Source: RPQJ01 sp963698735 (GTDB lineage Bacteria > Pseudomonadota > Gammaproteobacteria > Steroidobacterales > Steroidobacteraceae). From it: a DNA stretch of 64,000 bases. Position 1 is the first letter of the stretch. The number at the start of each line of letters is the position of its first letter. Below, in pieces: positions 36,622-44,793 of the stretch. The stretch covers positions 319,838 to 383,837 of the forward strand of contig CAVOSA010000019.1 in the NCBI GenBank assembly GCA_963698735.1. Direction: 5' to 3'. The translations under genes and the position numbers were made by a program. The notes beneath the pieces are model-generated. The model was not told the DNA's origin, did no database searches, and was given only the letters and a program-made list of their open reading frames with translations.

Positions 36622-37275
36622 ATGAAGGAAGCGAAACTCCGGTCGTTTCCAGCGACCATCGACACCGGCGACGCGGTGCTGCAAGGCGACGTCGTACTGC
36701 CTCAGGATGCGCGAGGCATCGTGCTGTTTGCCCACGGCAGCGGCAGCAGCCGTTTCAGCACCCGCAATCGCTACGTCGCCAACTATCTCGTGGAAGGCGG
36801 GCTCGGCACCCTCCTCTTCGACCTGCTCACGGCCGAGGAGGAAGTGCGCGACATGCGGGATGCGAGCCTGCGATTCGACATCGACCTGCTGACGCGCCGC
36901 CTGGCGGGCGTGACTCGCTGGCTCGGCCTCCAGGCCTGGGCCACGCACCTGAGGCGAGGCTACTTCGGCGCCAGCACTGGCGCCGCGGCGGCGCTTGCTG
37001 CGAGTGTCGAATGCGAAGTGCATGCGATCGTGTCGAGGGGCGGGCGCCCCGACCTTGCCGGCGCCGCCCTGCCCCGCGTTGCTGCGCCCACGCTGCTGAT
37101 CGTCGGCTCGCAAGATCCCGTCGTCATCGAACTCAACGAACAGGCGTTACGACTAATGCAATGCGAAGCGCGGCTCGAGATCGTTCCGGGCGCAACCCAT
37201 CTGTTCGAAGAGCCAGGCACGCTTGAACAGGTGGCAGGCCTGGCGCTGCGGTGGTTCCGTCGCTGGCTGGCCTGA
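36622..37275 (+). CDS. Dienelactone-hydrolase-type alpha/beta hydrolase
   Basis: The 217-residue hydrolase has VLFAHGSGSS (oxyanion region), nucleophile elbow GYFGASTGAAAAL with the Ser of GASTG, the acid in LLIVGSQDPVV and the His in GATHLFEE, so the catalytic triad is complete. These small dienelactone-hydrolase-like proteins are frequent in stress-response clusters with CsbD, CBS and OmpA genes. The substrate is unknown. ATG 36622 follows GAGGGG; the frame is open to 36439 but without family sequence. It lies upstream of the decayed Crp/Fnr gene. Confidence 0.87.
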   Translation: MKEAKLRSFPATIDTGDAVLQGDVVLPQDARGIVLFAHGSGSSRFSTRNRYVANYLVEGGLGTLLFDLLTAEEEVRDMRDASLRFDIDLLTRRLAGVTRWLGLQAWATHLRRGYFGASTGAAAALAASVECEVHAIVSRGGRPDLAGAALPRVAAPTLLIVGSQDPVVIELNEQALRLMQCEARLEIVPGATHLFEEPGTLEQVAGLALRWFRRWLA

Positions 37276-37492
37276 GTGGTCCAGAAGCCGCCGGGACTCG
37301 CCTGGCTGCCGAGCCACATCTCCGCACTGGTCCCAAGCGCGCCCTCGAGGCACTGCGGGATGCGCCTGCAGCTGCCATCACGGCCCGGCGTTCTACAGAG
37401 CGAACTGCCGGTTGATCGGCCAGTCCAGTACGGATTGAAAGTAGATCGATTGCCTTTGCATAGTTGGCCTGACGGCTGCCCAGGATGGCCGC

Positions 37493-38115
37493 ATGCTGCA
37501 CTCGACTCCCGACTCCCGCATTCCACAGAGCAATCACCTGCTGGCTGCGCTGCCGGCACTGAGCGGGAGCAGATTTACCCGCACCTGCAGCTGCTCGAGA
37601 TGCCACTCGGGAAGGTCGCGTACGAGCCCGGGGATGTACTTCGGTACGCATGTTTTCCGACGGACTGTATCGTGTCGCAGCTGTATGTGCTGGAGGACGG
37701 CGCATCGACAGATATCTCGATCGTGGGCAACGATGGCCCGCTTGGCTTGACGTTGTTAATGGGCGGTGGAACGAGGCCAAGCCGGGCTGTCGTGCAGAGT
37801 GGCGGCCACGCTTACCGACTACTATTGTGCCGCTGGCTCCTCCTATCCCTGGACCGCCTGCCGTCCAACGAATTGACGATGACCCATGAACTCATCGCCA
37901 ACATGCTCGGCGTCCGCCGTGAAGGCGTGACCGCGGCAGTCGGCAAGCTGCAAAGGTTCGGAGTGATCAACCACAGCCGCGGACACATCACGGTCCTGGA
38001 CCGGCCCGCGCTGGAACGGCTGAGCTGCGAGTGCTACGCGGTGGTCAAGAAAGAAACCGATCGCTTGCTCCCGTACCCTCGAGTCGAGCCAGGGCCCGCG
38101 AGTTCCACCGCCTGA
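37493..38115 (+). pseudogene. Crp/Fnr-family regulator, decayed by frameshift and internal deletion
   Basis: From ATG 37493 the frame reads a typical Crp/Fnr start (PQSNHLLAALPA). Near 37558 the reading moves to another frame (TEREQIYPHLQLLEMPLGK); a one-base loss explains this. The second frame continues with the effector domain (EPGDVLRYACFPTDCIVSQLY, GGHAYRL) and jumps at ~37822 straight to LCRWLLLSLDRLPSNELTM. Family members have roughly 50 residues between those points, covering the dimerisation helix. The HTH remains intact (LGVRREGVTAAVGKLQ), ending with CECYAVVKKETDRLL. So the DNA-binding half survives but is unlikely to respond to ligand. A product from another start upstream (frame open from 37276) cannot be excluded. 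Confidence 0.85.
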
Positions 38116-38256
38116 CATCAGGCTCAAGTCGAGATCCTCCGCTTCCGTTCGGCAGCGTACAGAGAGCGCCGGCGCAGTGGCCCATAAGTATCGGGCTGAC
38201 CGACCGCCTCTCCTGCGGGGGTGATCGCACCAGCGCCACAGAGACACCCGATCCTC

Positions 38257-39594
38257 ATGTTCAAGTTCAATTTCCGTCCTGTAGTCGCATCAATACTCCT
38301 GCTCGGTCTCGCCGGCTGTGACCACTGGGCGACCATGCCGGAGAGCGCCGGTTTCGGTCCGGCGCCGACATTGCCGCCGCCGCACCCGACACTCATACCG
38401 ACGGTGCAGATCGCTCCGGCAAAAGGCTGGCCCTCCGGCGCGACGCCAGTGGCGGCATCCGGGCTGGTGGTGACTCCCTACGCGGCGGGCCTCGATCACC
38501 CCCGCTGGCTGTATGTGCTGCCGAACGGCGACGTTCTCGTTGCGGAAAGCAATGGTCCGTCCCGCCCCGATGACGCGCGCGGCATCAAGGGTTGGGTGGC
38601 GAGCCGGATCATGGAGCAGGCCGGCGCCACTGTGCCAAGCGCCAACCGGATCACTTTGCTGCGCGACACCGACGCGGACGGTACTGCGGACCATCGATCC
38701 GAATTGCTGAGAGATCTGAATTCGCCGTTCGGCATGGCACTCGTGGGCAACAAGCTCTATGTCGCCAACACGGATTCAGTCATGCGCTTTCCCTACGAAG
38801 CGGGCGATACTCAGATCAGCGTACCGGGTGTAAAGATCGTCAGTCTGCCGGCAGGCACGATCAACCATCACTGGACCCGCAACATCATTGCCAGCCACGA
38901 TGGTTCGCGTCTCTATGTGACAGTCGGCTCGAACAGCAACGTGGGCGAGAACGGCATGGAGAACGAAGCCAATCGAGCCGCGATCCTGGAGGTGAATCTC
39001 GCAACCGGCGGCTGGCGTCCGTTCGCCACCGGCCTTCGCAACCCAAACGGGCTGGACTGGGAACCACACACAGGCGCGCTGTGGACCACCGTCAATGAAC
39101 GCGATGAGCTTGGCAGCGACCTGGTTCCCGACTTCATGACCGCGGTGCAGGATGGCGCCTTCTACGGGTGGCCATACAGTTATTACGGTCCTCACGTCGA
39201 CACGCGGGTGAAGCCCCAGCGCCCCGACCTGGTCGCTCGCGCCGTCGCGCCGGACTACGCGCTCGGCGCGCATACCGCGTCGCTCGGGCTGGCGTTCTAT
39301 CGCAGCACACTATTGCCGCAGCACTATTCCGGCGGGGCGTTCATCGGCCAGCACGGCTCCTGGAATCGGCAGCCGCGGAGCGGCTACAAAGTCATATTCG
39401 TGGCCTTCGCCGACGGACATCCCGTTGGCGCTCCCGAAGACGTCCTGACCGGATTCGTCGATGCGAAGGGCAATGCCCTGGGTCGTCCGGTCGGCGTCGC
39501 GATCGACCGGGCAGGCGCCCTGCTCGTCGCGGACGACGTTGGCAACGTCGTATGGCGCGTCCAGCCGGAGGCGCCGGTTCACCGCCAGTACTGA
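38257..39594 (+). CDS. Lipoprotein of the PQQ-dependent sugar (sorbosone/glucose) dehydrogenase family
   Basis: The 445-residue protein has a lipoprotein signal ending in LAGC. A six-bladed propeller of the sGDH/L-sorbosone dehydrogenase type follows: GLDHPRWLYVLPNGDVLVAE, SPFGMALVGNKLYVANTD, NHHWTRNIIASHDGSRLYVTVGS, TGLRNPNGLDWEP, LWTTVNERDELG and FIGQHGSWNR. Active members oxidise sugars or polyols in the periplasm with PQQ. No PQQ synthesis gene is in the window. ATG 38257 gives the signal directly; GTG 38221 is in frame. It is followed by the peptidase-like gene in the same direction. Confidence 0.85.
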   Translation: MFKFNFRPVVASILLLGLAGCDHWATMPESAGFGPAPTLPPPHPTLIPTVQIAPAKGWPSGATPVAASGLVVTPYAAGLDHPRWLYVLPNGDVLVAESNGPSRPDDARGIKGWVASRIMEQAGATVPSANRITLLRDTDADGTADHRSELLRDLNSPFGMALVGNKLYVANTDSVMRFPYEAGDTQISVPGVKIVSLPAGTINHHWTRNIIASHDGSRLYVTVGSNSNVGENGMENEANRAAILEVNLATGGWRPFATGLRNPNGLDWEPHTGALWTTVNERDELGSDLVPDFMTAVQDGAFYGWPYSYYGPHVDTRVKPQRPDLVARAVAPDYALGAHTASLGLAFYRSTLLPQHYSGGAFIGQHGSWNRQPRSGYKVIFVAFADGHPVGAPEDVLTGFVDAKGNALGRPVGVAIDRAGALLVADDVGNVVWRVQPEAPVHRQY

Positions 39595-39650
39595 GGTCCA
39601 GGTATGCAGGCTGCCAGACTGGGGTTGCAGGGTCGGCACGGAGGGTGGAA

Positions 39651-40454
39651 ATGACCGCAAGCGTCTGGCAAGCCACTTTTGCAGCACTTCTACCTGCGCT
39701 GACCGTAGTCGGCCTCGCACGGGCGGCTACTACTGATACTGACCCGCTGTCGTCTTACGTCACGTCCATCAGTGCCCAACTCGACCCTCGCGTCGCACAG
39801 ACGGTGGCGCAGCTCGCCGGCACCGGCCGGCAGTTGTTGGCGTTGCGTTCATACCTGCGGAGCGCGCCTCACCTTGCCGAACGCTGGAGCTGGACCCAGG
39901 AACAGATCGAAGCCTTCGAGGGCTCCCCGGAGCAACGCGACCTGCAACAGGAGATCGACAGAGTCAGGACGACGTTCGTCGCTGCCAACCCCGGCTTCGA
40001 GCTGTACGTGAATTCACAGGTGCGCAGCCTCGACGTGCAAGTCGAGCACTGGAACAGCAACGAGTCGGTGCAGGCAGCGGCCCGGGAGATCCTGGCGGCC
40101 GCGCAGGCGCTGATCCTTGCGCCCGGATTTCCAGCGAATCGACCCGCGCAGGCCGGGGAGGCGTTCGAGGCGTTCCTGTCCGGATACCAGCCTGTGCCGA
40201 CGCCGACGATCGCGGCTCCCGGGTTGTCGTTGCACGGCCAGATGCGAGCGATCGACTTTCAGGTGCATCAGGGCGGGCGGGTCGTCGCAGGCCCAAGCAC
40301 GGCTACTATCGCCGCGGACTGGGCGGCGGCGGGATGGGCGGCGAAACTCGACACAGCCGTGCGTGAGGCGAGTAACCGATTCGTCGGCCCTCAGGCCTCT
40401 CCGCCGGCGCCGTGGCACTACACCTACGTGCCCGAAGCGATGACGCGCGATTGA
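39651..40454 (+). CDS. Exported M15 (VanY/D-Ala-D-Ala carboxypeptidase)-like protein
   Basis: The 267-residue protein has a signal peptide (FAALLPALTVVGLARA) and a helical middle. The C-terminal pattern SLHGQMRAIDF (His195, Asp202) with PWHYTYVP (His256) resembles the zinc ligands SxHxxGxAxD and ExWH of M15 D,D-carboxypeptidases. YVNSQVRS may match the conserved SGYRS substrate segment. The catalytic Glu before WH is not present (PAPWH), so activity is uncertain. If active it would trim cell-wall peptides. GGAGGG precedes ATG 39651. The assignment rests on short motifs. Confidence 0.62.
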   Translation: MTASVWQATFAALLPALTVVGLARAATTDTDPLSSYVTSISAQLDPRVAQTVAQLAGTGRQLLALRSYLRSAPHLAERWSWTQEQIEAFEGSPEQRDLQQEIDRVRTTFVAANPGFELYVNSQVRSLDVQVEHWNSNESVQAAAREILAAAQALILAPGFPANRPAQAGEAFEAFLSGYQPVPTPTIAAPGLSLHGQMRAIDFQVHQGGRVVAGPSTATIAADWAAAGWAAKLDTAVREASNRFVGPQASPPAPWHYTYVPEAMTRD

Positions 40455-40482
40455 ACGGCGGCGCCGGCAGACGTGCCAGCTG

Positions 40483-41397
40483 CTACTGGGCCGTCTGCTG
40501 ACGCAGGTACTCGCTGCGCTTCATCGCGAAATAGGTGTCGCGGTCAATTTCGCGGAGCTGTCGGGGGTAGAGCTCGGTGGCATTGAACCAGCGCTCGAGG
40601 CTCTGTTCGAAGCGTGCCGGCGCGGGCGTCGTGAGCGCGCCGAGATAGGCGTCGATGGCCAGGTAGTAGCGCATGGTGTTGCGCTCGATCGCACCGCGGA
40701 CGCCGCCGATGAATTCCGGTTGCGAGTCGCCCGGACCCTCGATCACCGTGAAGCCGACCTTGTCGCTGCCGGACGTGGAGAGGTACATCTCCATCGCCAG
40801 GCGACCCACGAAGCCATAGGTGTAGGCATACCGCAGATGTACGAACGCCCGCTCGTTCTCCAGGCCCACAGCCTCGAGGGAGATGCGGTAATTTCCGGTG
40901 CCGAGCGGTCCGTGGCGTGCCTTCAGTTCGACGTCCACGTAGTCCGGCCGCGACGCGGTGATGCTGTAGACGAAATCGGCTCGATACGTACTGCTCAAGG
41001 GCTGGTCGAAATTCCTGCCGAGTGCGGTTGAGAGCACCGTGCGCCCGTCACGCGAGGCGGGACGACAGTATTTCACGTTGAGGTGCAGTATCAGGGCGTC
41101 GCACCAGTTTGCCGCGCTCGAGAATGCGCCGCTAACCGTGGCGATCGGATAGTCGACGACAGCATAGACATCACCCTGCGAGGCGCCGGGGCCTTCCATG
41201 GATTCAACGTGGAGATGCTGCGGGAACGGACTGTATTCGAGTTGCTCGCGCAAGGCCGCATATCGAGCGCGCAGTGCCGATGCCGGATCGGTTGCAGGCC
41301 TTGCGGCCGCTGCCACCGATGCACCCACGCAAGCCGACAGGACCGCAACAAAGCCGGTCATTCGCAGCCAACAGGACATCGCCTTCAGCCGCCTCAT
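40483..41397 (-). CDS. Exported protein of unknown function
   Basis: The 304-residue product has a signal peptide (MTGFVAVLSACVGASVAAAA) and a mature domain with PFPQHLHVESME, DYPIATVSGAFSSAANWCDALILHLNVKYC, LSSTYRADFVYSITASRPDYVDVELKA and YTYGFVGRLAMEMYLSTSGSDKVGFTV. A conserved pattern of Trp, two Cys and alternating hydrophobic residues suggests a START/Bet v1-like or other beta-rich fold, but I do not recognise the family. It converges on the M15-like gene with a 28-bp gap. The start ATG 41397 was taken as the longest with a signal peptide. Confidence 0.7.
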   Translation of the reverse strand: MRRLKAMSCWLRMTGFVAVLSACVGASVAAAARPATDPASALRARYAALREQLEYSPFPQHLHVESMEGPGASQGDVYAVVDYPIATVSGAFSSAANWCDALILHLNVKYCRPASRDGRTVLSTALGRNFDQPLSSTYRADFVYSITASRPDYVDVELKARHGPLGTGNYRISLEAVGLENERAFVHLRYAYTYGFVGRLAMEMYLSTSGSDKVGFTVIEGPGDSQPEFIGGVRGAIERNTMRYYLAIDAYLGALTTPAPARFEQSLERWFNATELYPRQLREIDRDTYFAMKRSEYLRQQTAQ

Positions 41398-41479
41398 GCA
41401 GACATCCTCTATGCGCGCCGCATCGACGAGATTCGTCGTCCATGGCCCGACCCATCAGCGAAGCTACAGTGTAGTCGCG

Positions 41480-41505
41480 AAAAAGGCGCCCTCCGAAGAG
41501 GGCGC
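41480..41505 (-). terminator. Rho-independent terminator of the VIT1-type gene
   Basis: On the minus strand GCGCCCTC-TTCG-GAGGGCGC forms a perfect 8-bp stem with a UUCG tetraloop, followed by CTTTTT. It lies 80 bp beyond the stop of the VIT1-type transporter gene and just before the promoter region of the exported-protein gene. Confidence 0.85.
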
Positions 41506-41585
41506 AATTAGGGGGAGACCAGTTGGAAGCTCCTGGCGCGCCGTGGCTCGTTCACGCGGCAGCGTTGCGGTCGCGGCCGCTCTGC

Positions 41586-42275
41586 TCAAGCCACCACGCC
41601 GAACAGCGCCCCCACTCCAGCGGTCAATGCCATCGCCAAGGCACCCCAGAAAGTGACGCGCATGACAGAAGCAATCACGGGTGCCCCCCCTGCGCGTGCC
41701 GCCAGGAAACCCAGCAGCGCGAGAAACAGGAGTGAGCTTCCCGCCACACCCCACATGAGCGCGGCCACTGGAAACAATAGAACCATCAGCAGAGGTAGCG
41801 CAGCGCCCACGGCAAACGTACCGGCCGAGGCAAGTGCGGCTTGCACTGGTCGCGCAGCCAAGGTATCGGATATGCCCAGCTCATCACGTCCATGTGCGCC
41901 AAGTGCGTCGTGCTGCATCAATTGGGTAGCCACGTTCGCGGCCAGCGTCGAATCCAGTCCACGCTTGACATAGACGGCTGCCAGTTCCGCTTGCTCCTGC
42001 TCTGGATTCGCAGCCAGCTCCTGACTCTCCCTCGCCAGGTCCGCGCGTTCGGTGTCGGCCTGCGAACTGACCGAGACATACTCGCCAGCGGCCATCGACA
42101 TTGCACCTGCGACAAGGCCGGCCACGCCTGCAACCAGAATGCTCTTCGAACTCGCGCCTGCCGCCGCGACCCCCAGGACCAGGCTGGCGGTGGAAACGAT
42201 GCCGTCGTTCGCGCCAAGAACAGCGGCACGGAGCCAGCCCGTCCGATGTGTCATGTGTCTTTCACGTAGTCTCAT
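41586..42275 (-). CDS. VIT1/CCC1-family iron or manganese transporter
   Basis: The 229-residue protein begins with RTGWLRAAVLGANDGIVSTASLVLGVAAAG and GAMSMAAGEYVSVSSQADTERADL, the hallmark of the VIT1/CCC1 (DUF125) family. A charged cytoplasmic metal-binding loop (ESQELAANPEQEQAELAAVY) and three further membrane helices follow. These transporters move Fe2+ or Mn2+ out of the cytosol and protect against metal excess. ATG 42275 has AAGGA at five bases and gives the usual RERHMTHRTGWLR start; ATG 42254 is an alternative. It lies next to the triheme cytochrome gene on the same strand, 103 bp away. Confidence 0.93.
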   Translation of the reverse strand: MRLRERHMTHRTGWLRAAVLGANDGIVSTASLVLGVAAAGASSKSILVAGVAGLVAGAMSMAAGEYVSVSSQADTERADLARESQELAANPEQEQAELAAVYVKRGLDSTLAANVATQLMQHDALGAHGRDELGISDTLAARPVQAALASAGTFAVGAALPLLMVLLFPVAALMWGVAGSSLLFLALLGFLAARAGGAPVIASVMRVTFWGALAMALTAGVGALFGVVA

Positions 42276-42378
42276 GGCATCCTTTGCGCAGATCGACACC
42301 ACATTGCGACGCTTGGCAGCCTGGCACGCCAGGAACCCTGCCTCTGTATGGCGCTCTCGCTGAAATCCGGCGTCGTTG

Positions 42379-42858
42379 TCACTTCTCCGGGCCGCTCGGC
42401 ATCGACCATTCCCCGGTCTGGGTATTGAGCTTGTGGCAGTGCATGCAATCGCTCTTGAACGTGGTCACGTAGGCGTTATTCACGCCGCCCGCGAGGTGCA
42501 CGAGATGCAGCAGACGGACGAAGGGTGGCGCCTTCTTCGACCCGGCGTCGTGGCAATCCAGGCAGGCGTTCGGGATGTCTTCGAGCGAATCTTCCGCCGC
42601 AGGATGCTTGCCCTTTAGCGTGAGTCCGGTGGGTGCGGCCGCCTTGCTTCTGGCAAGCAGGCCAGGCTCGATCTTGCCGGCGGTCCATTCCTTCAGTACG
42701 ACGCTCAAGCGATGATCGACACCCTTGCCTTTGTCGAGCACGTGGCAACTGACGCAGCCGCCTGGGTAAGGGTCAACGGCCGCCAGCCCCGTAGCCGGCA
42801 GAGCCACCAGCGTCGTAGCGAGCACAGATGCAGCCAAGACCGTTCGGTAAATACTCAT
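42379..42858 (-). CDS. Periplasmic triheme c-type cytochrome
   Basis: The 159-residue protein has a signal peptide (LAASVLATTLVALPATGLA) and three haem-binding motifs, CVSCH (35-39), CLDCH (99-103) and CMHCH (138-142), with further His residues (H49, H85, H118, H121) able to serve as distal ligands. Small multihaem cytochromes of this sort pass electrons in the periplasm. The partner is not evident; the region also encodes a metal transporter and stress proteins. ATG 42858 is preceded by GAGGAG. Confidence 0.85.
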   Translation of the reverse strand: MSIYRTVLAASVLATTLVALPATGLAAVDPYPGGCVSCHVLDKGKGVDHRLSVVLKEWTAGKIEPGLLARSKAAAPTGLTLKGKHPAAEDSLEDIPNACLDCHDAGSKKAPPFVRLLHLVHLAGGVNNAYVTTFKSDCMHCHKLNTQTGEWSMPSGPEK

Positions 42859-42972
42859 GTCGAACTCCTCGTGTAGCGGACGCGACGCATGCCGCCCGGC
42901 CGCGCGGCGCATCACCGGCGGCCAGCACGGACCCCGCGTCGCGCGTTCACAGCGTCCGTCCGTCGCAAGTCG

Positions 42973-43149
42973 TCAGGCCAACTTCCTGAAGTCTGCCTTC
43001 AAGTCCTCGTACAGGACCTTCTTTTCGGCGACGTTCTTCTCGACCAGACCCTTGCGTTGCATGGCTTTGTTGCCGATGAGTTTGCCGGTCGCTTCCCTGA
43101 TCCGCCCTTTCACGGCTTTCACTCGGCCTTTGATCTGCTTCTTGTTCAT
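42973..43149 (-). CDS. CsbD-family stress protein (copy 1)
   Basis: The 58-residue, highly charged helical protein matches CsbD (NKKQIKGRVKAVKGRIREATGKLIGN). CsbD-like proteins are abundant in stressed or stationary cells; their biochemical role is not known. GGAG precedes ATG 43149. A second CsbD gene lies 158 bp upstream, so the two may be a tandem duplication that has diverged, this copy being the more basic. Confidence 0.88.
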   Translation of the reverse strand: MNKKQIKGRVKAVKGRIREATGKLIGNKAMQRKGLVEKNVAEKKVLYEDLKADFRKLA

Positions 43150-43307
43150 GGCATCTCCTCGCTTGACGATCTGCGGCGATTCGATGGCGGGGCGGGGGCT
43201 CGCGCCAGACCTTGGCGAAATCACAACCCTGCAGGCGCCGACCGACGTCGGTGCGGCGCCACGAGCCGTTGCAGCCGCAACTACTGCGACGTTGAATCAC
43301 GCATCAT

Positions 43308-43490
43308 TCATGCGTCAGCAAGCTTCTTGATGTCGTCTTTCAGGTCGGCCCGGGCCGCCTGGTGTTTGCCGGCCAGCTTCTCAGCCTTGCCCTTCTCTTC
43401 CAGGCGTTCGTTGCCGACGAGTTTGCCGGCGACTTCCTTGATCTTGCCTTCCGCTTCTTTCACGTGGCCTTTGACATGTGTGGTGCTCAT
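43308..43490 (-). CDS. CsbD-family stress protein (copy 2)
   Basis: The 60-residue protein carries the CsbD pattern HVKGHVKEAEGKIKEVAGKLVGN and a Lys/Glu/Asp-rich C-terminal helix. It is more acidic than its neighbour. CsbD proteins are small general-stress proteins of unknown mechanism. GAGGGATCATC lies before ATG 43490. Its neighbours (CBS, caleosin-like, OmpA-type) make the same kind of cluster found in other proteobacterial stress islands. Confidence 0.88.
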   Translation of the reverse strand: MSTTHVKGHVKEAEGKIKEVAGKLVGNERLEEKGKAEKLAGKHQAARADLKDDIKKLADA

Positions 43491-43666
43491 GATGATCCCT
43501 CGGTGGTGTCTTGAATGCATTCTGTGACAGGTCGAACTGCGTGTCTGACCGTCGTTTTTAGATTAGGCGCGTGACCGCAGGGAATCTGTCCGGTAGCGCA
43601 CGGACATGATTCCAAGTGCCTGATTCTTGCAAATGGCGTGCGCACGAAAGCGCCGCGGCATGCGAT

Positions 43667-44320
43667 CTAGACGCGTTCTCTTGCCAGCTTGTAGAACAGC
43701 GTGCCGTCGTAGAACGACTTGATTCTTGTAACGCTCAAGGCGGGCACCGAATGGTCACCCTCGACAGCGTGTGTGTCGGCCGCAATCATCAGCAACAGCT
43801 GCCACTCCGCAATCGCCGCCACATAGCCCGCGAGCGTCTCACGGTTCGCCCTGATCATCTTCGTCAACTCGGTCGCGGTGAATGCCTTGTCTCCATTGCG
43901 ATCCACCGTCGAATGCGCACCGAAGACCTTGTCGAAGCGCCTGGCGTTGAACCGGCCCTGCTTGTCCAGGATTCCGGTGTCGCCCTCGTGCATGCTCTTC
44001 TGGATCTTATCGATGTCGACGTTCATCGCCAGCAGCGAGCCGCGCGTCTGCAGGCTCAAGGGCACGACGATGGCGAGCGCGGCCGCCTCTGCCACGCCGA
44101 TCGGCAGGCCGAGAGCCCTGAGCCCGCGTGCGCACTCCGCAAGGCCGACGCAGCGGTCGCCGTTGTCATCAAAGAAAGACACGTGCCGCTGGAGCGTGGT
44201 GTCGGCGGGACGGCTGCGCGCCTTCAGCGTTCGAGGCAACCGGCGGCCCTCATAGACTTCCGCCTTGCGACGGGAGTTCGAGGGTTTCGCCCGCCGTGGG
44301 ACCGCTACTGAAACTGTCAC
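43667..44320 (-). CDS. Caleosin-like EF-hand protein (putative peroxygenase family)
   Basis: The 217-residue protein follows the caleosin layout. LQRHVSFFDDNGDRCVGLAE contains His46 and an EF-hand loop (51-62, with D, N, D and E ligands). A hydrophobic segment follows (GVAEAAALAIVVPLSL), then IQKSMHEGDTGILDKQGRF with His111, FDKVFGAH, a second acidic loop DRNGDKAFTATEL and the C-terminal SFYDGTLFYKL. Plant caleosins have these same two haem-binding His and the YDGSLFY end, and act as calcium- and haem-dependent peroxygenases on lipid bodies. The start is GTG 44320, overlapping the CBS stop by 4 bp (GTGA), so the two are translationally coupled. No signal peptide is visible. Confidence 0.85.
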   Translation of the reverse strand: MTVSVAVPRRAKPSNSRRKAEVYEGRRLPRTLKARSRPADTTLQRHVSFFDDNGDRCVGLAECARGLRALGLPIGVAEAAALAIVVPLSLQTRGSLLAMNVDIDKIQKSMHEGDTGILDKQGRFNARRFDKVFGAHSTVDRNGDKAFTATELTKMIRANRETLAGYVAAIAEWQLLLMIAADTHAVEGDHSVPALSVTRIKSFYDGTLFYKLARERV

Positions 44321-44736
44321 GACGGTTCCGAGATTCTCGCAAGCGCCGCTGCAGCCGGCTGGATCTCATGGCTGTCGACCGCGAAATCCCCAAGCGCAAC
44401 GATGCCCACCAATCGCTTGTCGTGATTCACGACAGGCAAACGCCGGATCTGTTTCTCACTCATGAGCTTTGCCGCATGGTCCACGGTGTCGTCTTCGTAG
44501 GCCCAGCAAATGCCCTCGGACATGATCTCGCGCACTTTCGTGCCTGGCCCTTTGCCTTCGGCCACGGCTCGAATCGCAATGTCACGATCCGAAATCGCGC
44601 CGATCATGCGGTCGTGTTCGCCGACGGGCAGCATCCCGAAGTCGCCATCGCGCATGGTCTGTGCCGCGTCGCCGATGGTCATGTCCGGGCTGATGACCTT
44701 GACGTCCCGACTCATCAGGTCCTTGAGTTGATGCAT
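44317..44736 (-). CDS. Two-CBS-domain protein
   Basis: The 139-residue protein contains two CBS motifs: VKVISPDMTIGDAAQTMRDGDFGMLPVGEHDRMIGAISDRD and the pair starting SEGICWAYEDDTVDHAAKLM, ending in LPVVNHDKRLVGIVALGD. Stand-alone CBS pairs bind adenine nucleotides and act as energy or redox sensors for partner proteins. Its stop overlaps the caleosin-like gene. A role as a regulator of that protein is a reasonable inference from the coupling. Confidence 0.93.
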   Translation of the reverse strand: MHQLKDLMSRDVKVISPDMTIGDAAQTMRDGDFGMLPVGEHDRMIGAISDRDIAIRAVAEGKGPGTKVREIMSEGICWAYEDDTVDHAAKLMSEKQIRRLPVVNHDKRLVGIVALGDFAVDSHEIQPAAAALARISEPS

Positions 44737-44793
44737 GTTCGAACTCCTTTGATCACAAGTCGTGCGCGAGACGTTCGGACGCCTGCGGCCTGC

